Assembly: GCA_027080315.1 (NCBI GenBank)
Contig: JALWSI010000174.1
Location: 1 to 15,540, forward strand
Source of the DNA: a bacterium
GTDB lineage: Bacteria; Thermosulfidibacterota; Thermosulfidibacteria; Thermosulfidibacterales; JALWSI01
Length of the DNA: 15,540 nucleotides
Reading direction: 5' to 3'
The notes beneath the pieces were generated by a model. That model worked only from the letters and a program-made list of their open reading frames with translations. It ran no database searches and was not told the DNA's origin. The stretch's first letter is position 1. Each line of letters starts with the position of its first letter. The translations under genes were made by a program, and so were the position numbers. This document shows, piece by piece, positions 7,322 to 14,962 of the stretch.

Positions 7322-8017
7322 TTAGCCGTGGTTAAGCCTCTTCTTCACCAACGGAGAGATCAGAAGAGCTATGGCCAGGGGTAGCATCACCAGTATGGGG
7401 AGTATCCTTAGGGCACCTTCTACCTTCATAAGCCCTACCCTGTATCCTATGTATGAGTAGAATATGGTGGTGGGGAATATTCCCACGGCGGTTGTCCACA
7501 AGAATGTCCAGGGAGAGATGGAGGTCAGGGCCAGAAGGGGATTGAGAATGAAGTAGGGAAGAGCAGAGGTGAAACGCAACACCAGGATGTACCGCACCCC
7601 GTGCTTCTTGAGCTGATCCTTCACACCGTTCCATCTCCCCTCAAGCCGTCGGGCAACCATGCCTCTGAAGAGATAGCGCACCATGAGAAAGGCGAGGAAG
7701 GCCCCCATGGTAGAAGAGGCTCCTGCCAAGAGGGTTCCTTTCCAGAACCCAAACATACCTCCTCCCACCATGGTCAAGAAAAAGGTGATTCCCGGCAAAC
7801 AGAGAACAGCAGCCAGCAGATAGATTAAGGTGTAGATGAGAGCCGACTTAAAGGGATGGGCGTGAATAAACCTGTGAAACTGAAGGCTGTGGGTGCGAAC
7901 CTCCTGATAGCTGAAAAGCCTGTCTCCACCCAGGGCATAAAAAGAGGCCACTGCTGTTACCAAGGCTAAAAGAAGAACCGTCTTTCTGATTGAGATTCCA
8001 GCGGGGAACATCACCAT
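7322..8017 (-). CDS. TVP38/TMEM64 family membrane protein (VTT/SNARE-associated domain)
   Basis: Polytopic inner-membrane protein of the DedA/TVP38 superfamily; members are implicated in lipid transport (flipping of polyprenyl phosphates or phospholipids), but the role of this subgroup is not settled. The 231 aa protein has an N-terminal helix (about 11-30), then the VTT domain with LPGITFFLTMVGGGMFGFWKG near 73-93 and an amphipathic Arg-rich stretch (RYLFRGMVARRLEGRW), followed by the re-entrant FTSALPYFILNPLLAL and WTTAVGIFPTTIFYSYIG blocks typical of the family. The start is ATG at 8017, with a GA-rich ribosome site (GGAGAGGGAG) about 10 nt upstream; an alternative ATG lies two codons in. 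It is monocistronic, convergent with the surface protein gene and divergent from groES. Confidence 0.88.
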   Translation of the reverse strand: MVMFPAGISIRKTVLLLALVTAVASFYALGGDRLFSYQEVRTHSLQFHRFIHAHPFKSALIYTLIYLLAAVLCLPGITFFLTMVGGGMFGFWKGTLLAGASSTMGAFLAFLMVRYLFRGMVARRLEGRWNGVKDQLKKHGVRYILVLRFTSALPYFILNPLLALTSISPWTFLWTTAVGIFPTTIFYSYIGYRVGLMKVEGALRILPILVMLPLAIALLISPLVKKRLNHG

Positions 8018-8332
8018 AAGTTATTCATCTCCCTCTCCTTCTTCGTAGGTTGCTCGGCTTGCTCTTTCTCTTTACCTGTCCCACAACCTCGGGCTTTCCT
8101 AAATAACCCACAAAGGGCTCTTTCACAAACCCTGTTGTCTGCTGATGAGGCTCGTTTTTATCTCCTGATAAATTAAATATGCTATTTTATGATATTTATA
8201 GACTAAAATCATTTCTAATCAAAGTCTAATTCCTTGAAATAATTGACTATGTTTGCACGAAAAATTTTTAAAGAAAATCCGCTTTACCCACTTGCCAAAC
8301 TGAGGGCTTATGCTTAAATTTGGCAACCGAAA
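8018..8332. promoter_or_regulatory. Divergent AT-rich regulatory region between the TVP38 gene and groES
   Basis: No gene seen. Hand count gives about 22% GC for 8161-8280, against roughly half in the flanking genes. A possible minus-strand promoter for the TVP38 gene is TTGTGA (complement of 8123-8128), 17 nt, TATTTA (complement of 8100-8105). For groES, weak plus-strand candidates are TTGACT (8243-8248), 18 nt, TTTAAA (8267-8272), or TTGCCA (8292-8297), 16 nt, TTAAAT (8314-8319). A TAGACT/AGTCTA inverted repeat lies at 8199-8204 and 8223-8228. The AT-rich block could act as an UP element or a bend. None of the promoter boxes is strong. Confidence 0.45.
8292..8326. repeat. Inverted repeat TTGCCAAA-N19-TTTGGCAA upstream of CIRCE
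   Basis: Perfect 8-bp arms at 8292-8299 and 8319-8326 separated by 19 nt, ending 6 nt before CIRCE and covering a possible groES promoter (TTGCCA to TTAAAT). The core TTGGCA appears again as the start of the left CIRCE arm (8333-8338), 13 nt from its copy at 8320-8325. This fits a second operator or a relic of an operator duplication; no known regulator is recognised. Confidence 0.5.
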
Positions 8333-8359
8333 TTGGCACTCAGGAGTAGTGAGTGCTAA
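8333..8359 (+). promoter_or_regulatory. CIRCE operator (HrcA binding site) of groESL
   Basis: TTGGCACTC (8333-8341), 9 nt, GAGTGCTAA (8351-8359): the consensus TTAGCACTC-N9-GAGTGCTAA with a single mismatch in the left arm. CIRCE is the binding site of the heat-shock repressor HrcA, so groESL is expected to be repressed by HrcA and induced by heat or misfolded protein. It lies 28 nt before the groES start, in the position typical for groESL operons. hrcA is not in the window. Confidence 0.95.
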
Positions 8360-8387
8360 TAAATCTTAAGGAGGAGGGAGTTTAGGT

Positions 8388-8681
8388 ATGAAACTCAGAC
8401 CGCTTCACGATCGGGTTCTTGTTAAGCCTTACGAGGAGGAAGAGGAGAAGACCAGCGGCGGGATCATCATTCCCGATACCGCCAAAGAGAAACCCCAGAG
8501 GGGTAAGGTTGAGGCCGTTGGAGAGGGTCGCATACTTGAGAGCGGCGAGAAGGTTCCCATGTGCGTTAAGGTTGGAGATGAGGTGATCTACGGCAAGTAT
8601 GCCGGCACAGAGATCAAGATTGAGGGCGAAAAGTACCTCGTGATGCGCGAGGATGACATCTACGCCGTTGTAGAAAAATAA
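8388..8681 (+). CDS. groES: Co-chaperonin GroES
   Basis: Ten-kDa co-chaperonin that forms the heptameric lid of the GroEL folding chamber in the cytoplasm. The 97 aa product is full length: [14 protein letters not shown] at the start, a mobile loop at about 18-32 ([17 protein letters not shown]) with the conserved GGIIIP GroEL-contact motif, and the usual end ([16 protein letters not shown]). The loop carries a run of five Glu. The purine-rich ribosome region AAGGAGGAGGGAG (8368-8380) precedes ATG 8388. groEL follows after 34 nt, and both are under the upstream CIRCE element. Confidence 0.98.
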   Translation: MKLRPLHDRVLVKPYEEEEEKTSGGIIIPDTAKEKPQRGKVEAVGEGRILESGEKVPMCVKVGDEVIYGKYAGTEIKIEGEKYLVMREDDIYAVVEK

Positions 8682-8715
8682 CGAGAAAACTTAGAGAGAA
8701 GAAGGAGAGAGAGCC

Positions 8716-10335
8716 ATGCCAGGAAAGGATTTGAGATTCAGCGAAGAGATCAGGGCCAACATGTGCGAAGGCGTTGAGATGTTGGCCAAGGCCGTGAAGG
8801 CCACCCTTGGACCCCGTGGTCGCAATGTGGTTATTGAGAAGAAGTTTGGTGCTCCTCTCATCACCAAAGATGGAGTGACCGTTGCCAAAGAGATTGAGCT
8901 TGAAGACAAGTTCCTGAACCTTGGTGCCCAGCTGGTGAGAGAGGTTGCCAGCAAGACCTCTGATGTGGCTGGTGACGGAACCACCACCGCCACGGTGCTG
9001 GCAGAGGCCATCTACAAGGGCGGTCTCAAGAACATCACTGCTGGAGCCAACCCCATGAGCGTGAAACGCGGCATTGACAAGGGCGTGGAGGCCATGGTGG
9101 AGGAGCTCCGCAAGATGAGCCGCGAGGTTCAGGAGAAGAAAGAGGTGGCCCAGGTTGCTGCCATCTCTGCCAACAACGACAAAGAGATCGGCGATCTTAT
9201 TGCCGACGCCATGGAGAAGGTTGGCAAAGACGGCGTGATCACCGTTGAAGAGGCCAAGGGCCTTGAGACCACCCTTGAGGTTGTTGAGGGTATGCAATTT
9301 GACAGAGGATACCTCTCCCCCTACTTCGTCACCGATCCCGAGAAGATGGAGGCCGTCTTTGAGGATCCCGTAATTCTGATTCACGAGAAGAAGATCAGCA
9401 ACATGAGGGACCTGCTGCCCCTGCTTGAGGAGGTTGCAAGGTCAAGCAGGCCTCTCTTGATCATTGCCGAGGATGTGGAGGGCGAGGCCCTTGCCACCTT
9501 GGTGGTGAACAAGCTGAGAGGAACCCTCAACGCCTGCGCGGTGAAAGCACCCGGTTTTGGCGACAGGCGCAAAGAGATGCTGAAAGATATCGCCATTCTC
9601 ACTGGCGGTCAGGTGATCTCCGAGGAGCTTGGTATCAAGCTTGAGAACGTTAAGTTCACCGACCTTGGCAGGGCCAAGAAGGTGATTGTTGACAAAGAGC
9701 ACACCACCATAGTTGGCGGCGCCGGTGACTCTGCTGCCATTGAGGGCAGGGTGAAGCAGATCAAGAAGCAGATTGAGACCACCACCTCTGACTACGACCG
9801 CGAAAAGCTTCAGGAGCGCCTGGCCAAGCTGGTTGGTGGTGTGGCAGTGATCAAGGTGGGTTCTGCCACCGAGACCGAGTTGAAGGAGAAGAAGGCCAGG
9901 GTTGAGGACGCTCTCAACGCCACCAAGGCGGCGGTTGAAGAGGGAATCGTGCCAGGTGGTGGCGTAACCCTCATCAGGGCATCCCGTGCCTTGGACAAGG
10001 TTGAGACCAGCGATGACGACGAGAAGATCGGCATTGAGATCCTCCGTAAGGCCGTTTGTGAGCCCCTGAGGCAGATTGCCGAGAATGCCGGTTACGAGGG
10101 CTCTTTAGTGGTCCAGGAGGTTAAGGCCAAAGAGAAAGACACCATAGGGTTTGACGCAAACGCCCTTGAGTATGTTGACATGTTTGAGCGTGGAATCATT
10201 GATCCTACCAAGGTGGTGCGTTCTGCTCTTCAGAATGCCGCCAGCGTGGCAGGGCTTATGCTCACCACCGAGTGTGGGATCGTTGAGATTCCTGAGCCTG
10301 AGAAGGCTCCTATGCCTTCAATGCCTGAATACTAA
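8716..10335 (+). CDS. groEL: Chaperonin GroEL
   Basis: Sixty-kDa chaperonin that folds proteins in an ATP-driven double-ring chamber. The 539 aa protein is complete and ungapped relative to the family: ATP-binding [11 protein letters not shown] with Asp87, [11 protein letters not shown], the catalytic Asp398 in VEDALNAT, and [16 protein letters not shown] at 8702-8707 lies 8 nt before ATG. The C-terminal tail is unusual: after the last conserved segment ([11 protein letters not shown]) it ends in a short Pro/Met stretch, APMPSMPEY, instead of the flexible Gly-Gly-Met repeats found in most bacterial GroELs. A strong terminator follows. A long antisense frame inside this gene is a codon-bias shadow. 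Confidence 0.98.
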   Translation: MPGKDLRFSEEIRANMCEGVEMLAKAVKATLGPRGRNVVIEKKFGAPLITKDGVTVAKEIELEDKFLNLGAQLVREVASKTSDVAGDGTTTATVLAEAIYKGGLKNITAGANPMSVKRGIDKGVEAMVEELRKMSREVQEKKEVAQVAAISANNDKEIGDLIADAMEKVGKDGVITVEEAKGLETTLEVVEGMQFDRGYLSPYFVTDPEKMEAVFEDPVILIHEKKISNMRDLLPLLEEVARSSRPLLIIAEDVEGEALATLVVNKLRGTLNACAVKAPGFGDRRKEMLKDIAILTGGQVISEELGIKLENVKFTDLGRAKKVIVDKEHTTIVGGAGDSAAIEGRVKQIKKQIETTTSDYDREKLQERLAKLVGGVAVIKVGSATETELKEKKARVEDALNATKAAVEEGIVPGGGVTLIRASRALDKVETSDDDEKIGIEILRKAVCEPLRQIAENAGYEGSLVVQEVKAKEKDTIGFDANALEYVDMFERGIIDPTKVVRSALQNAASVAGLMLTTECGIVEIPEPEKAPMPSMPEY

Positions 10336-10365
10336 ACCCCCCACACACAACACTTCCCCAGATTG

Positions 10366-10401
10366 TGCCCCCGATCTTGCAAGGGTCGGGGGCATTTTTT
10401 T
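10366..10401 (+). terminator. Rho-independent terminator of groESL
   Basis: TGCCCCCGA (10366-10374) pairs perfectly with TCGGGGGCA (10386-10394), extended inward by a G-U and a C-G pair, followed by seven T (10395-10401). It ends the groESL transcript 31 nt after the groEL stop. The ATG of the next gene lies only 11 nt past the T-run. Confidence 0.93.
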
Positions 10402-10412
10402 ATCTTAAGGCC

Positions 10413-11192
10413 ATGAGTAGAAGGCCAATGCTTACCCTGCTAACCGACTTTGGAGACTCAATCTATCCGGCCCAGATGAAGGGGGTGATTCATTCCATCC
10501 TTCCAGAGGCCAATGTGGTGGACCTCTCTCATCATGTTCCCTTCGCAGATATTAAACAGGCCTCTTATGCTCTTCTCTGTTCTTTTCGCAGTTTCCCCGT
10601 GGGAACAGTACATATCTGTGTGGTGGATCCCGGAGTGGGAAGCCGTAGGGAGGTGTTGATTCTGCACCTTTCTGGCCACACCTTTGTTGCACCTGATAAC
10701 GGGTTATTGTGGCCCCTGTGGGAGAGGTTTGCAGCAAGGGTCTTTCATTTAAGAGAGTTTGATTGCTTCTGCCTGCCCCAAAGCCTCACCTTTCATGGGA
10801 GGGACGTATTCGCCCCTGTTGGGGCCTGGATTGCAAAGGGGGTTCCTCTCATAACCATTGCTGAGCCTGTGGATAAACCTGCGGTGACTCTTGGCCTGCC
10901 AGAGCCACAGGTTCAGGGGAATGTGCTCACAGGAGAGGTGGTTTTTGTGGATCCCTTTGGCAATCTCATCACCAACATTGAGCTAACCGGGCTTCATAAG
11001 AAGGTAGAGAGGGTGGTTCTGGAGGATCACACCATTGAAGGGCTGGCTAACTCTTACCTTGAGTGGAAGGATAAGGGTTTGGGGGCAATAGAGGACAGCT
11101 GCGGTTTTCTTGAGATATTCTCCTATCAGGGAAGCGCGAGGGATCTTACCGGGGCGGGGGTGGGTTCTAAGGTGCAACTCTTTTTATCTTAG
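10413..11192 (+). CDS. SAM hydroxide adenosyltransferase (SAM hydrolase, DUF62 family)
   Basis: Splits S-adenosylmethionine with water into adenosine and methionine; the family is common in archaea and thermophilic bacteria and its physiological role is unclear. The 259 aa length fits. Conserved blocks are LTDFG (10-14), VVDPGVGS (70-77), APDNGLL (93-99), FHGRDVFAP (127-135) and DPFGNLITNI. Asp72, Arg79 and His128 match the Asp-Arg-His set described for this family. The start is uncertain: ATG 10413 has only TAAGG 2 nt upstream, ATG 10428 (MLTLLTDFG, 254 aa) has GAAGG 3 nt upstream, and the frame is open to 10365 within the terminator, which is surely not coding. With the groESL terminator right in front, expression needs read-through or a very short leader. 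hemB follows 88 nt downstream. Confidence 0.9.
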   Translation: MSRRPMLTLLTDFGDSIYPAQMKGVIHSILPEANVVDLSHHVPFADIKQASYALLCSFRSFPVGTVHICVVDPGVGSRREVLILHLSGHTFVAPDNGLLWPLWERFAARVFHLREFDCFCLPQSLTFHGRDVFAPVGAWIAKGVPLITIAEPVDKPAVTLGLPEPQVQGNVLTGEVVFVDPFGNLITNIELTGLHKKVERVVLEDHTIEGLANSYLEWKDKGLGAIEDSCGFLEIFSYQGSARDLTGAGVGSKVQLFLS

Positions 11193-11280
11193 CCTATTTT
11201 GGTGCTCTAACGCCTTGACTTAAGAGGGCGATTGAAAGAGAAGGGTTCTCAGGGGAGGGGGATAAAAGGAGGAGCAGAGT

Positions 11281-12255
11281 ATGGCCTTTCCCGTTCACAG
11301 GATGAGAAGACTTAGAGGCTCTGATGCCATTCGCAGAATGGTGAGAGAGACAGTATTGAGGGTGGATCAACTTATTCAGCCTTTTTTTGTTGTTGAGGGA
11401 ACCGAGGTTGCAAATCCAGTCTCTTCCATGCCAGGGGTTTACCAGCTCTCTATTGACAGGCTCATCCCAGAGGTGAAGAAGACCCATGAGCTGGGTATTC
11501 CCGCTGTTCTGCTTTTCGGTATCCCTGCCCATAAAGATCCTGTTGGTAGCGAGGCCTACAGCGACCAGGGGATAATCCAGAGGGCGGTTAGAGAGATAAA
11601 GGCCCAGGTTCCTGATATTCTGGTGATCACCGACGTGTGTCTATGCGAGTACACGGACCACGGCCACTGCGGCGTGGTTAAGGACGGCAGGGTGCTTAAC
11701 GACCCCACCTTAGAGCTTTTGGCAAAAGAGGCGGTCTCCCACGCCAAGGCGGGGGCGGATATTGTGGCTCCTTCTGACATGATGGACGGCAGGGTTAAGG
11801 CCATAAGAGAGGCCCTTGACGGTGAGGGGTTTACCGAGATTCCCATTCTCTCTTACGCTGTTAAATACGCCTCGGCCTTCTATGGCCCCTTCAGGGATGC
11901 TGCAGAGTCTGCTCCCCAGTTCGGAGACAGAAAGACCTACCAGATGGACCCTGCGAATGTGAGAGAGGCCCTAAAAGAGGCGGCAAGCGACCTTGAAGAA
12001 GGCGCCGATATGCTCATGGTTAAGCCAGCTCTGCCCTACCTTGATGTGATCAGGGTGGTAAGAGACGCCTTTCCTCAGGTGCCTCTGGTAGCCTACAATG
12101 TGAGCGGCGAGTATTCGTTGATAAAGGCCGCTGCCAAGATGGGCTGGATAGACGAGGAACGGGTGATGATGGAGGCCTTGACCGGAATCAAAAGAGCAGG
12201 TGCAGACATCATCATCACCTATTTTGCCATGGAGGTTGCCACCCTTCTGCAATGA
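11281..12255 (+). CDS. hemB: Delta-aminolevulinic acid dehydratase (porphobilinogen synthase), Zn type
   Basis: Condenses two 5-aminolevulinate molecules to porphobilinogen, an early step of tetrapyrrole (heme, siroheme, cobamide) synthesis in the cytoplasm. The 324 aa protein is full length. Schiff-base lysines are Lys195 (SYAVKYAS) and Lys248 ([10 protein letters not shown]). The metal site [14 protein letters not shown] has Cys120, Cys122 and Cys130, the three-cysteine Zn-dependent pattern also found in E. coli, not the Asp-rich Mg type. The ribosome site AAAGGAGGAG at 11266-11275 is strong. The 88-nt gap upstream shows no terminator, so co-transcription with the SAM hydrolase gene is possible. 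The stop overlaps the start of the TPR gene (ATGA). No other hem gene is present here. Confidence 0.97.
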   Translation: MAFPVHRMRRLRGSDAIRRMVRETVLRVDQLIQPFFVVEGTEVANPVSSMPGVYQLSIDRLIPEVKKTHELGIPAVLLFGIPAHKDPVGSEAYSDQGIIQRAVREIKAQVPDILVITDVCLCEYTDHGHCGVVKDGRVLNDPTLELLAKEAVSHAKAGADIVAPSDMMDGRVKAIREALDGEGFTEIPILSYAVKYASAFYGPFRDAAESAPQFGDRKTYQMDPANVREALKEAASDLEEGADMLMVKPALPYLDVIRVVRDAFPQVPLVAYNVSGEYSLIKAAAKMGWIDEERVMMEALTGIKRAGADIIITYFAMEVATLLQ

Positions 12256-14813
12256 TGCGTAAGCTACTAATAGCCCTACTCTTTGTTTTGCTGCCTTCTC
12301 TGTCTTTTGGAGAGAAGGTGGAGACTGCCCCCTTGCCTCCAAAGCCCTTCAATGCCTCTGAGATCCTGCGTCAGCATAATCTTTTGAAAGGGGACGATTA
12401 CCAGAAGGGCCTTGAAGAGATAAGGCTTAGGATAGAGAGGGAGCTTAACGCCACCCAAGAGTTGGAGCCTTTTGAGCCTCCTACTGCTCAGGTCCAAGAT
12501 GAGAACTCCTCAGAAGTTGAGAACGAGATTGTAGAGAACGAGACCGTAGAAGAGGAGAACGCATCCCAGTTAGAGAACGCAAGCTCTGAGTCAGAGAGCC
12601 TAACGGCTAACGAGACCCGCACAGAGGAAGAACCCCTTTCTGGCTGCTCTACCAAACAGGTGTCTGGTCTTGGATTACCCCTGCCTCAAGAGACCACTCA
12701 GCGGCAAGAGGAGAGACCCTCTTGGCCGACCCCCATCTCTCCTGAGCAGGTGAAAAGGATAAACCTGTGGAGGGATCCTTTAAGGGTAGGGAGAATAGAC
12801 TGGAAGAAAGAGCTTGAGAAGGTGCCAATACCCTTCAAAGACTCTGAGCTGATTGCTGAGATCCTTGAAGACGGTGACTACAACGAGGCTTACAAGAGGA
12901 TCTCTCTCTTCTCGGGTCAGCCTGAGATAGAGAGGTTCAAGAGCCTTCTTGGCGTTGCTATTGGAAAGTGCAATTATGTGTTTCCTCCTACCGAGACCCT
13001 GCTGCTGTTGCTTGCGAAGAGGGGATGCTGGAAGACCATAGTGGCCCACAGAAAAGAGTTCTCCTCTATGCCCGGGGGTAAGCTATGGGTGGCCCAGTCT
13101 CTCTTGAGGCTTGGGAGGTGGAAAGACGCTCTTGACATATTCAGGATGGTGCCCAAGGGCTCCTGGTACAGACCGTGGGCTGAGATCAAAGTGGCCTTGC
13201 TAAACTTCGCTATGGGGGACAACTCTACGGCATTAACCCAACTTAGCGAGTTGGCTCCCGGTTTTCAGGCAGGAACTCCTCTTGCCGAAAACACCTTCTA
13301 TCTTCTTGGAACCCTATCCCTGCTTCTGAATAGAATTGATAGCGCCAAGGGGTGGTTTGAGAAGACCATCACCAATGGCACATCCTCGCCTTTAGACACC
13401 AGAGCCTCGTATTGGCTTGGATGGATCATGTGGGCCAAGGGGAATAACGAGAAAGCGGCTTTCCACTTCTCCATAGCCCTCAGAGGAAGTGGCAGGCTCT
13501 CGTTAGAAGAGCGTATTGAGGCGGTTCGTCTCATACTTGATAAGGGATTAGAGGTTGACTCTTTGGCATTAGAAAAGGCTTTGCCGGCCTCTATGTCTGC
13601 TGTTCCTAAAGAGCGCAGGAACGAGGTGGCGGTGTTGAAAGGCAGGGTGATGCTTAAGTTGGGCAAGCCCAAGAAGGCCATAGCCCTGTTCCGCAGGGTT
13701 TCAAAGGGCGAGAACCCCTGTGTGAAAGAGGTGTATCCTGAGCTCTGCTCTTTGACGGTCTCTGCCCTCGTTGGGGCGGGAGAGATGGATGAGGCTGTTA
13801 ACCTTGTGATGTTGGGCAATGCCTCTTCGGTGCCCTCATTGTTTGAGGGTGTGAGAGAGATTATGAAGGCCATGGTGGATAAGGGCCTGTGTGATCAGGC
13901 AATAGAGCTGGGCAAGAACTGGAGAGAGCTTGAGAAGGATCCGGTCTTGCTTGAGTGCCTTGTCTCAAAGTACCCCCCGGGCAAATGGTTCTCCATTTAC
14001 CAGAAGGCCAAGAGGGATAAGGCCCTTTCTCTTTCGGTGGCGGTAGATGTGGTCTCGTCGCTTGTTAAGAACGGTTTTCTTGATATGGCGGTGGTTGAGA
14101 TTGGAGACCTTCTTGACAACATGCCCCAGCCTCCCTACAGCTACGAGCTCAGGTTTTTACTGGCTAAGGCTTTGATATTACAGGGGAACTACTCAAAGGC
14201 CCGGGAGATAGCCAACGCTCTCTTCAAAGAGGTTGAATCTCAAGAAAAGGTGGCCCAGTGGAGGGTTGCCTTGGGAGACGCCTGCAGAAAGATGGAGAAC
14301 TGGCAAGAGGCTCTCTTCTACTATCAGGGTGTGGACACTCCAGAGGCTCTTGAGGCAATGGCCCAGTGCTACGGTGCCATGGGCAACAAAGAGCTTCAGA
14401 TTGAGACCTACAAAGAGCTCTTCACCAAGGGAGAGGGTGAGCTTAAGTGCAAGGCCGGGGTGGCTCTGGCAGCCCACTACCTTGCCCAGAGCCTTCCCTC
14501 AATAGCCTTCTCCTTTGTTCAGAACCCCACCCTTTGCTCCGGCGATGAGGCCATTGAGTTCCATACACTCAGGGCCAAAGCCATGGAGTCCCTTGGCAGA
14601 TTCAAAAGCGCTGCCAAAGAGTACGAACAGGTCTTTTATCTCTTGCCAAAAGGCGAACCCCAGCGCTGGAGAATGCTGTTGAGCGCTGCAGAGAACTACG
14701 GATTTGCTGGGTACAAAAGAAAGGCAAGAAGGCTTTTGAGGTTTATCTCAAATAGCGCCCTAGATGATGGGCTAAAAAGCGAAGCCCTCAATGCTCTTAA
14801 AGAGCTGAAGTGA
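12252..14813 (+). CDS. Exported tetratricopeptide-repeat protein with acidic, sequon-rich N-terminal region
   Basis: Function unknown. The 853 aa protein begins with a signal peptide ([20 protein letters not shown], likely cut after Gly20), so it acts in the periplasm or at the cell surface. Residues about 64-130 are low-complexity and acidic (runs of Glu with Asn, Ser and Thr) and contain five of seven closely spaced N-X-S/T sites at N34, N66, N85, N96, N103, N109 and N120. From about residue 190 to the end the protein is helical with degenerate TPR-type repeats, e.g. [84 protein letters not shown]. The start codon overlaps the hemB stop (ATGA) with no close ribosome site, so translation is probably coupled. 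TPR proteins of this kind usually scaffold envelope complexes; no partner is indicated. Confidence 0.8.
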   Translation: MMRKLLIALLFVLLPSLSFGEKVETAPLPPKPFNASEILRQHNLLKGDDYQKGLEEIRLRIERELNATQELEPFEPPTAQVQDENSSEVENEIVENETVEEENASQLENASSESESLTANETRTEEEPLSGCSTKQVSGLGLPLPQETTQRQEERPSWPTPISPEQVKRINLWRDPLRVGRIDWKKELEKVPIPFKDSELIAEILEDGDYNEAYKRISLFSGQPEIERFKSLLGVAIGKCNYVFPPTETLLLLLAKRGCWKTIVAHRKEFSSMPGGKLWVAQSLLRLGRWKDALDIFRMVPKGSWYRPWAEIKVALLNFAMGDNSTALTQLSELAPGFQAGTPLAENTFYLLGTLSLLLNRIDSAKGWFEKTITNGTSSPLDTRASYWLGWIMWAKGNNEKAAFHFSIALRGSGRLSLEERIEAVRLILDKGLEVDSLALEKALPASMSAVPKERRNEVAVLKGRVMLKLGKPKKAIALFRRVSKGENPCVKEVYPELCSLTVSALVGAGEMDEAVNLVMLGNASSVPSLFEGVREIMKAMVDKGLCDQAIELGKNWRELEKDPVLLECLVSKYPPGKWFSIYQKAKRDKALSLSVAVDVVSSLVKNGFLDMAVVEIGDLLDNMPQPPYSYELRFLLAKALILQGNYSKAREIANALFKEVESQEKVAQWRVALGDACRKMENWQEALFYYQGVDTPEALEAMAQCYGAMGNKELQIETYKELFTKGEGELKCKAGVALAAHYLAQSLPSIAFSFVQNPTLCSGDEAIEFHTLRAKAMESLGRFKSAAKEYEQVFYLLPKGEPQRWRMLLSAAENYGFAGYKRKARRLLRFISNSALDDGLKSEALNALKELK

Positions 14814-14845
14814 GGAAAGGGTGGTTAGTAGATCTTCCTGAGAGA

Positions 14846-14902
14846 TTGACATTGCTCCTGACCCTTTTTGTATACTTACGAGTATTATACTTGTGAGTAT
14901 AC
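14846..14902 (+). promoter_or_regulatory. Putative operator-controlled promoter with tandem palindromes
   Basis: TTGACA at 14846-14851 matches the -35 consensus; TATACT at 14871-14876 matches five of six -10 positions, with a long 19-nt spacer. Two palindromes of form ATACT-N4-AGTAT lie at 14872-14885 and 14887-14900, 15 nt apart start to start, the first on the -10 box. The whole is framed by TTGTATACT (14868-14876) and AGTATACAA (14896-14904). This resembles repressor sites on a promoter, yet no gene starts downstream on this strand. Confidence 0.4.
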
Positions 14903-14959
14903 AAATTCGCACGGATATTCTATAAATTAAGGCGGTGGCACCAGAGGCCACCGCCTTTT
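14883..14959 (+). ncRNA. Candidate small RNA from promoter to hairpin terminator (speculative)
   Basis: If the promoter with -10 box at 14871-14876 is active, a transcript would begin near 14883 and meet the hairpin at 14931-14955 plus TTTT, giving an RNA of roughly 75 nt. It holds no convincing open frame; the longest is a ten-codon GTG frame at 14893-14925. Read-through would make RNA antisense to the 3' end of the chemotaxis receptor gene. No known small RNA family is recognised. Confidence 0.2.
14931..14959. terminator. Hairpin terminator between convergent genes
   Basis: GGCGGTGGC (14931-14939) pairs perfectly with GCCACCGCC (14947-14955) around a 7-nt loop, followed by TTTT (14956-14959) on the plus strand. 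On the minus strand the chemotaxis receptor stop lies 8 nt before the stem and the tract after it is TTAATTTAT, so it can also terminate that gene. Confidence 0.8.
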
Positions 14960-14962
14960 GCC

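Noticed and set aside
8614-9384. 256-codon open frame antisense to groEL
   Set aside because: It lies wholly within highly conserved groES/groEL coding sequence, has no ribosome site or recognisable domain, and its His/Leu-rich composition is what reversed groEL codons give.
13298-13873. 191-codon antisense frame inside the TPR gene
   Set aside because: Shadow of the plus-strand frame; composition is Ser/Thr/Ala-rich reversed codons, with no start signals and no family resemblance.
14868-14904. The outer TTGTATACT/AGTATACAA repeat as a terminator stem of the TPR gene
   Set aside because: The 9-bp stem is AT-rich with an 18-nt loop and no T-run after it; the GC-rich hairpin at 14931-14955 is a far better terminator.
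14901-14930. Possible dif/XerCD recombination site next to the palindromes
   Set aside because: Only about five of eleven positions of each arm match the common dif arms as I recall them; the better explanation is an AT-rich promoter region.
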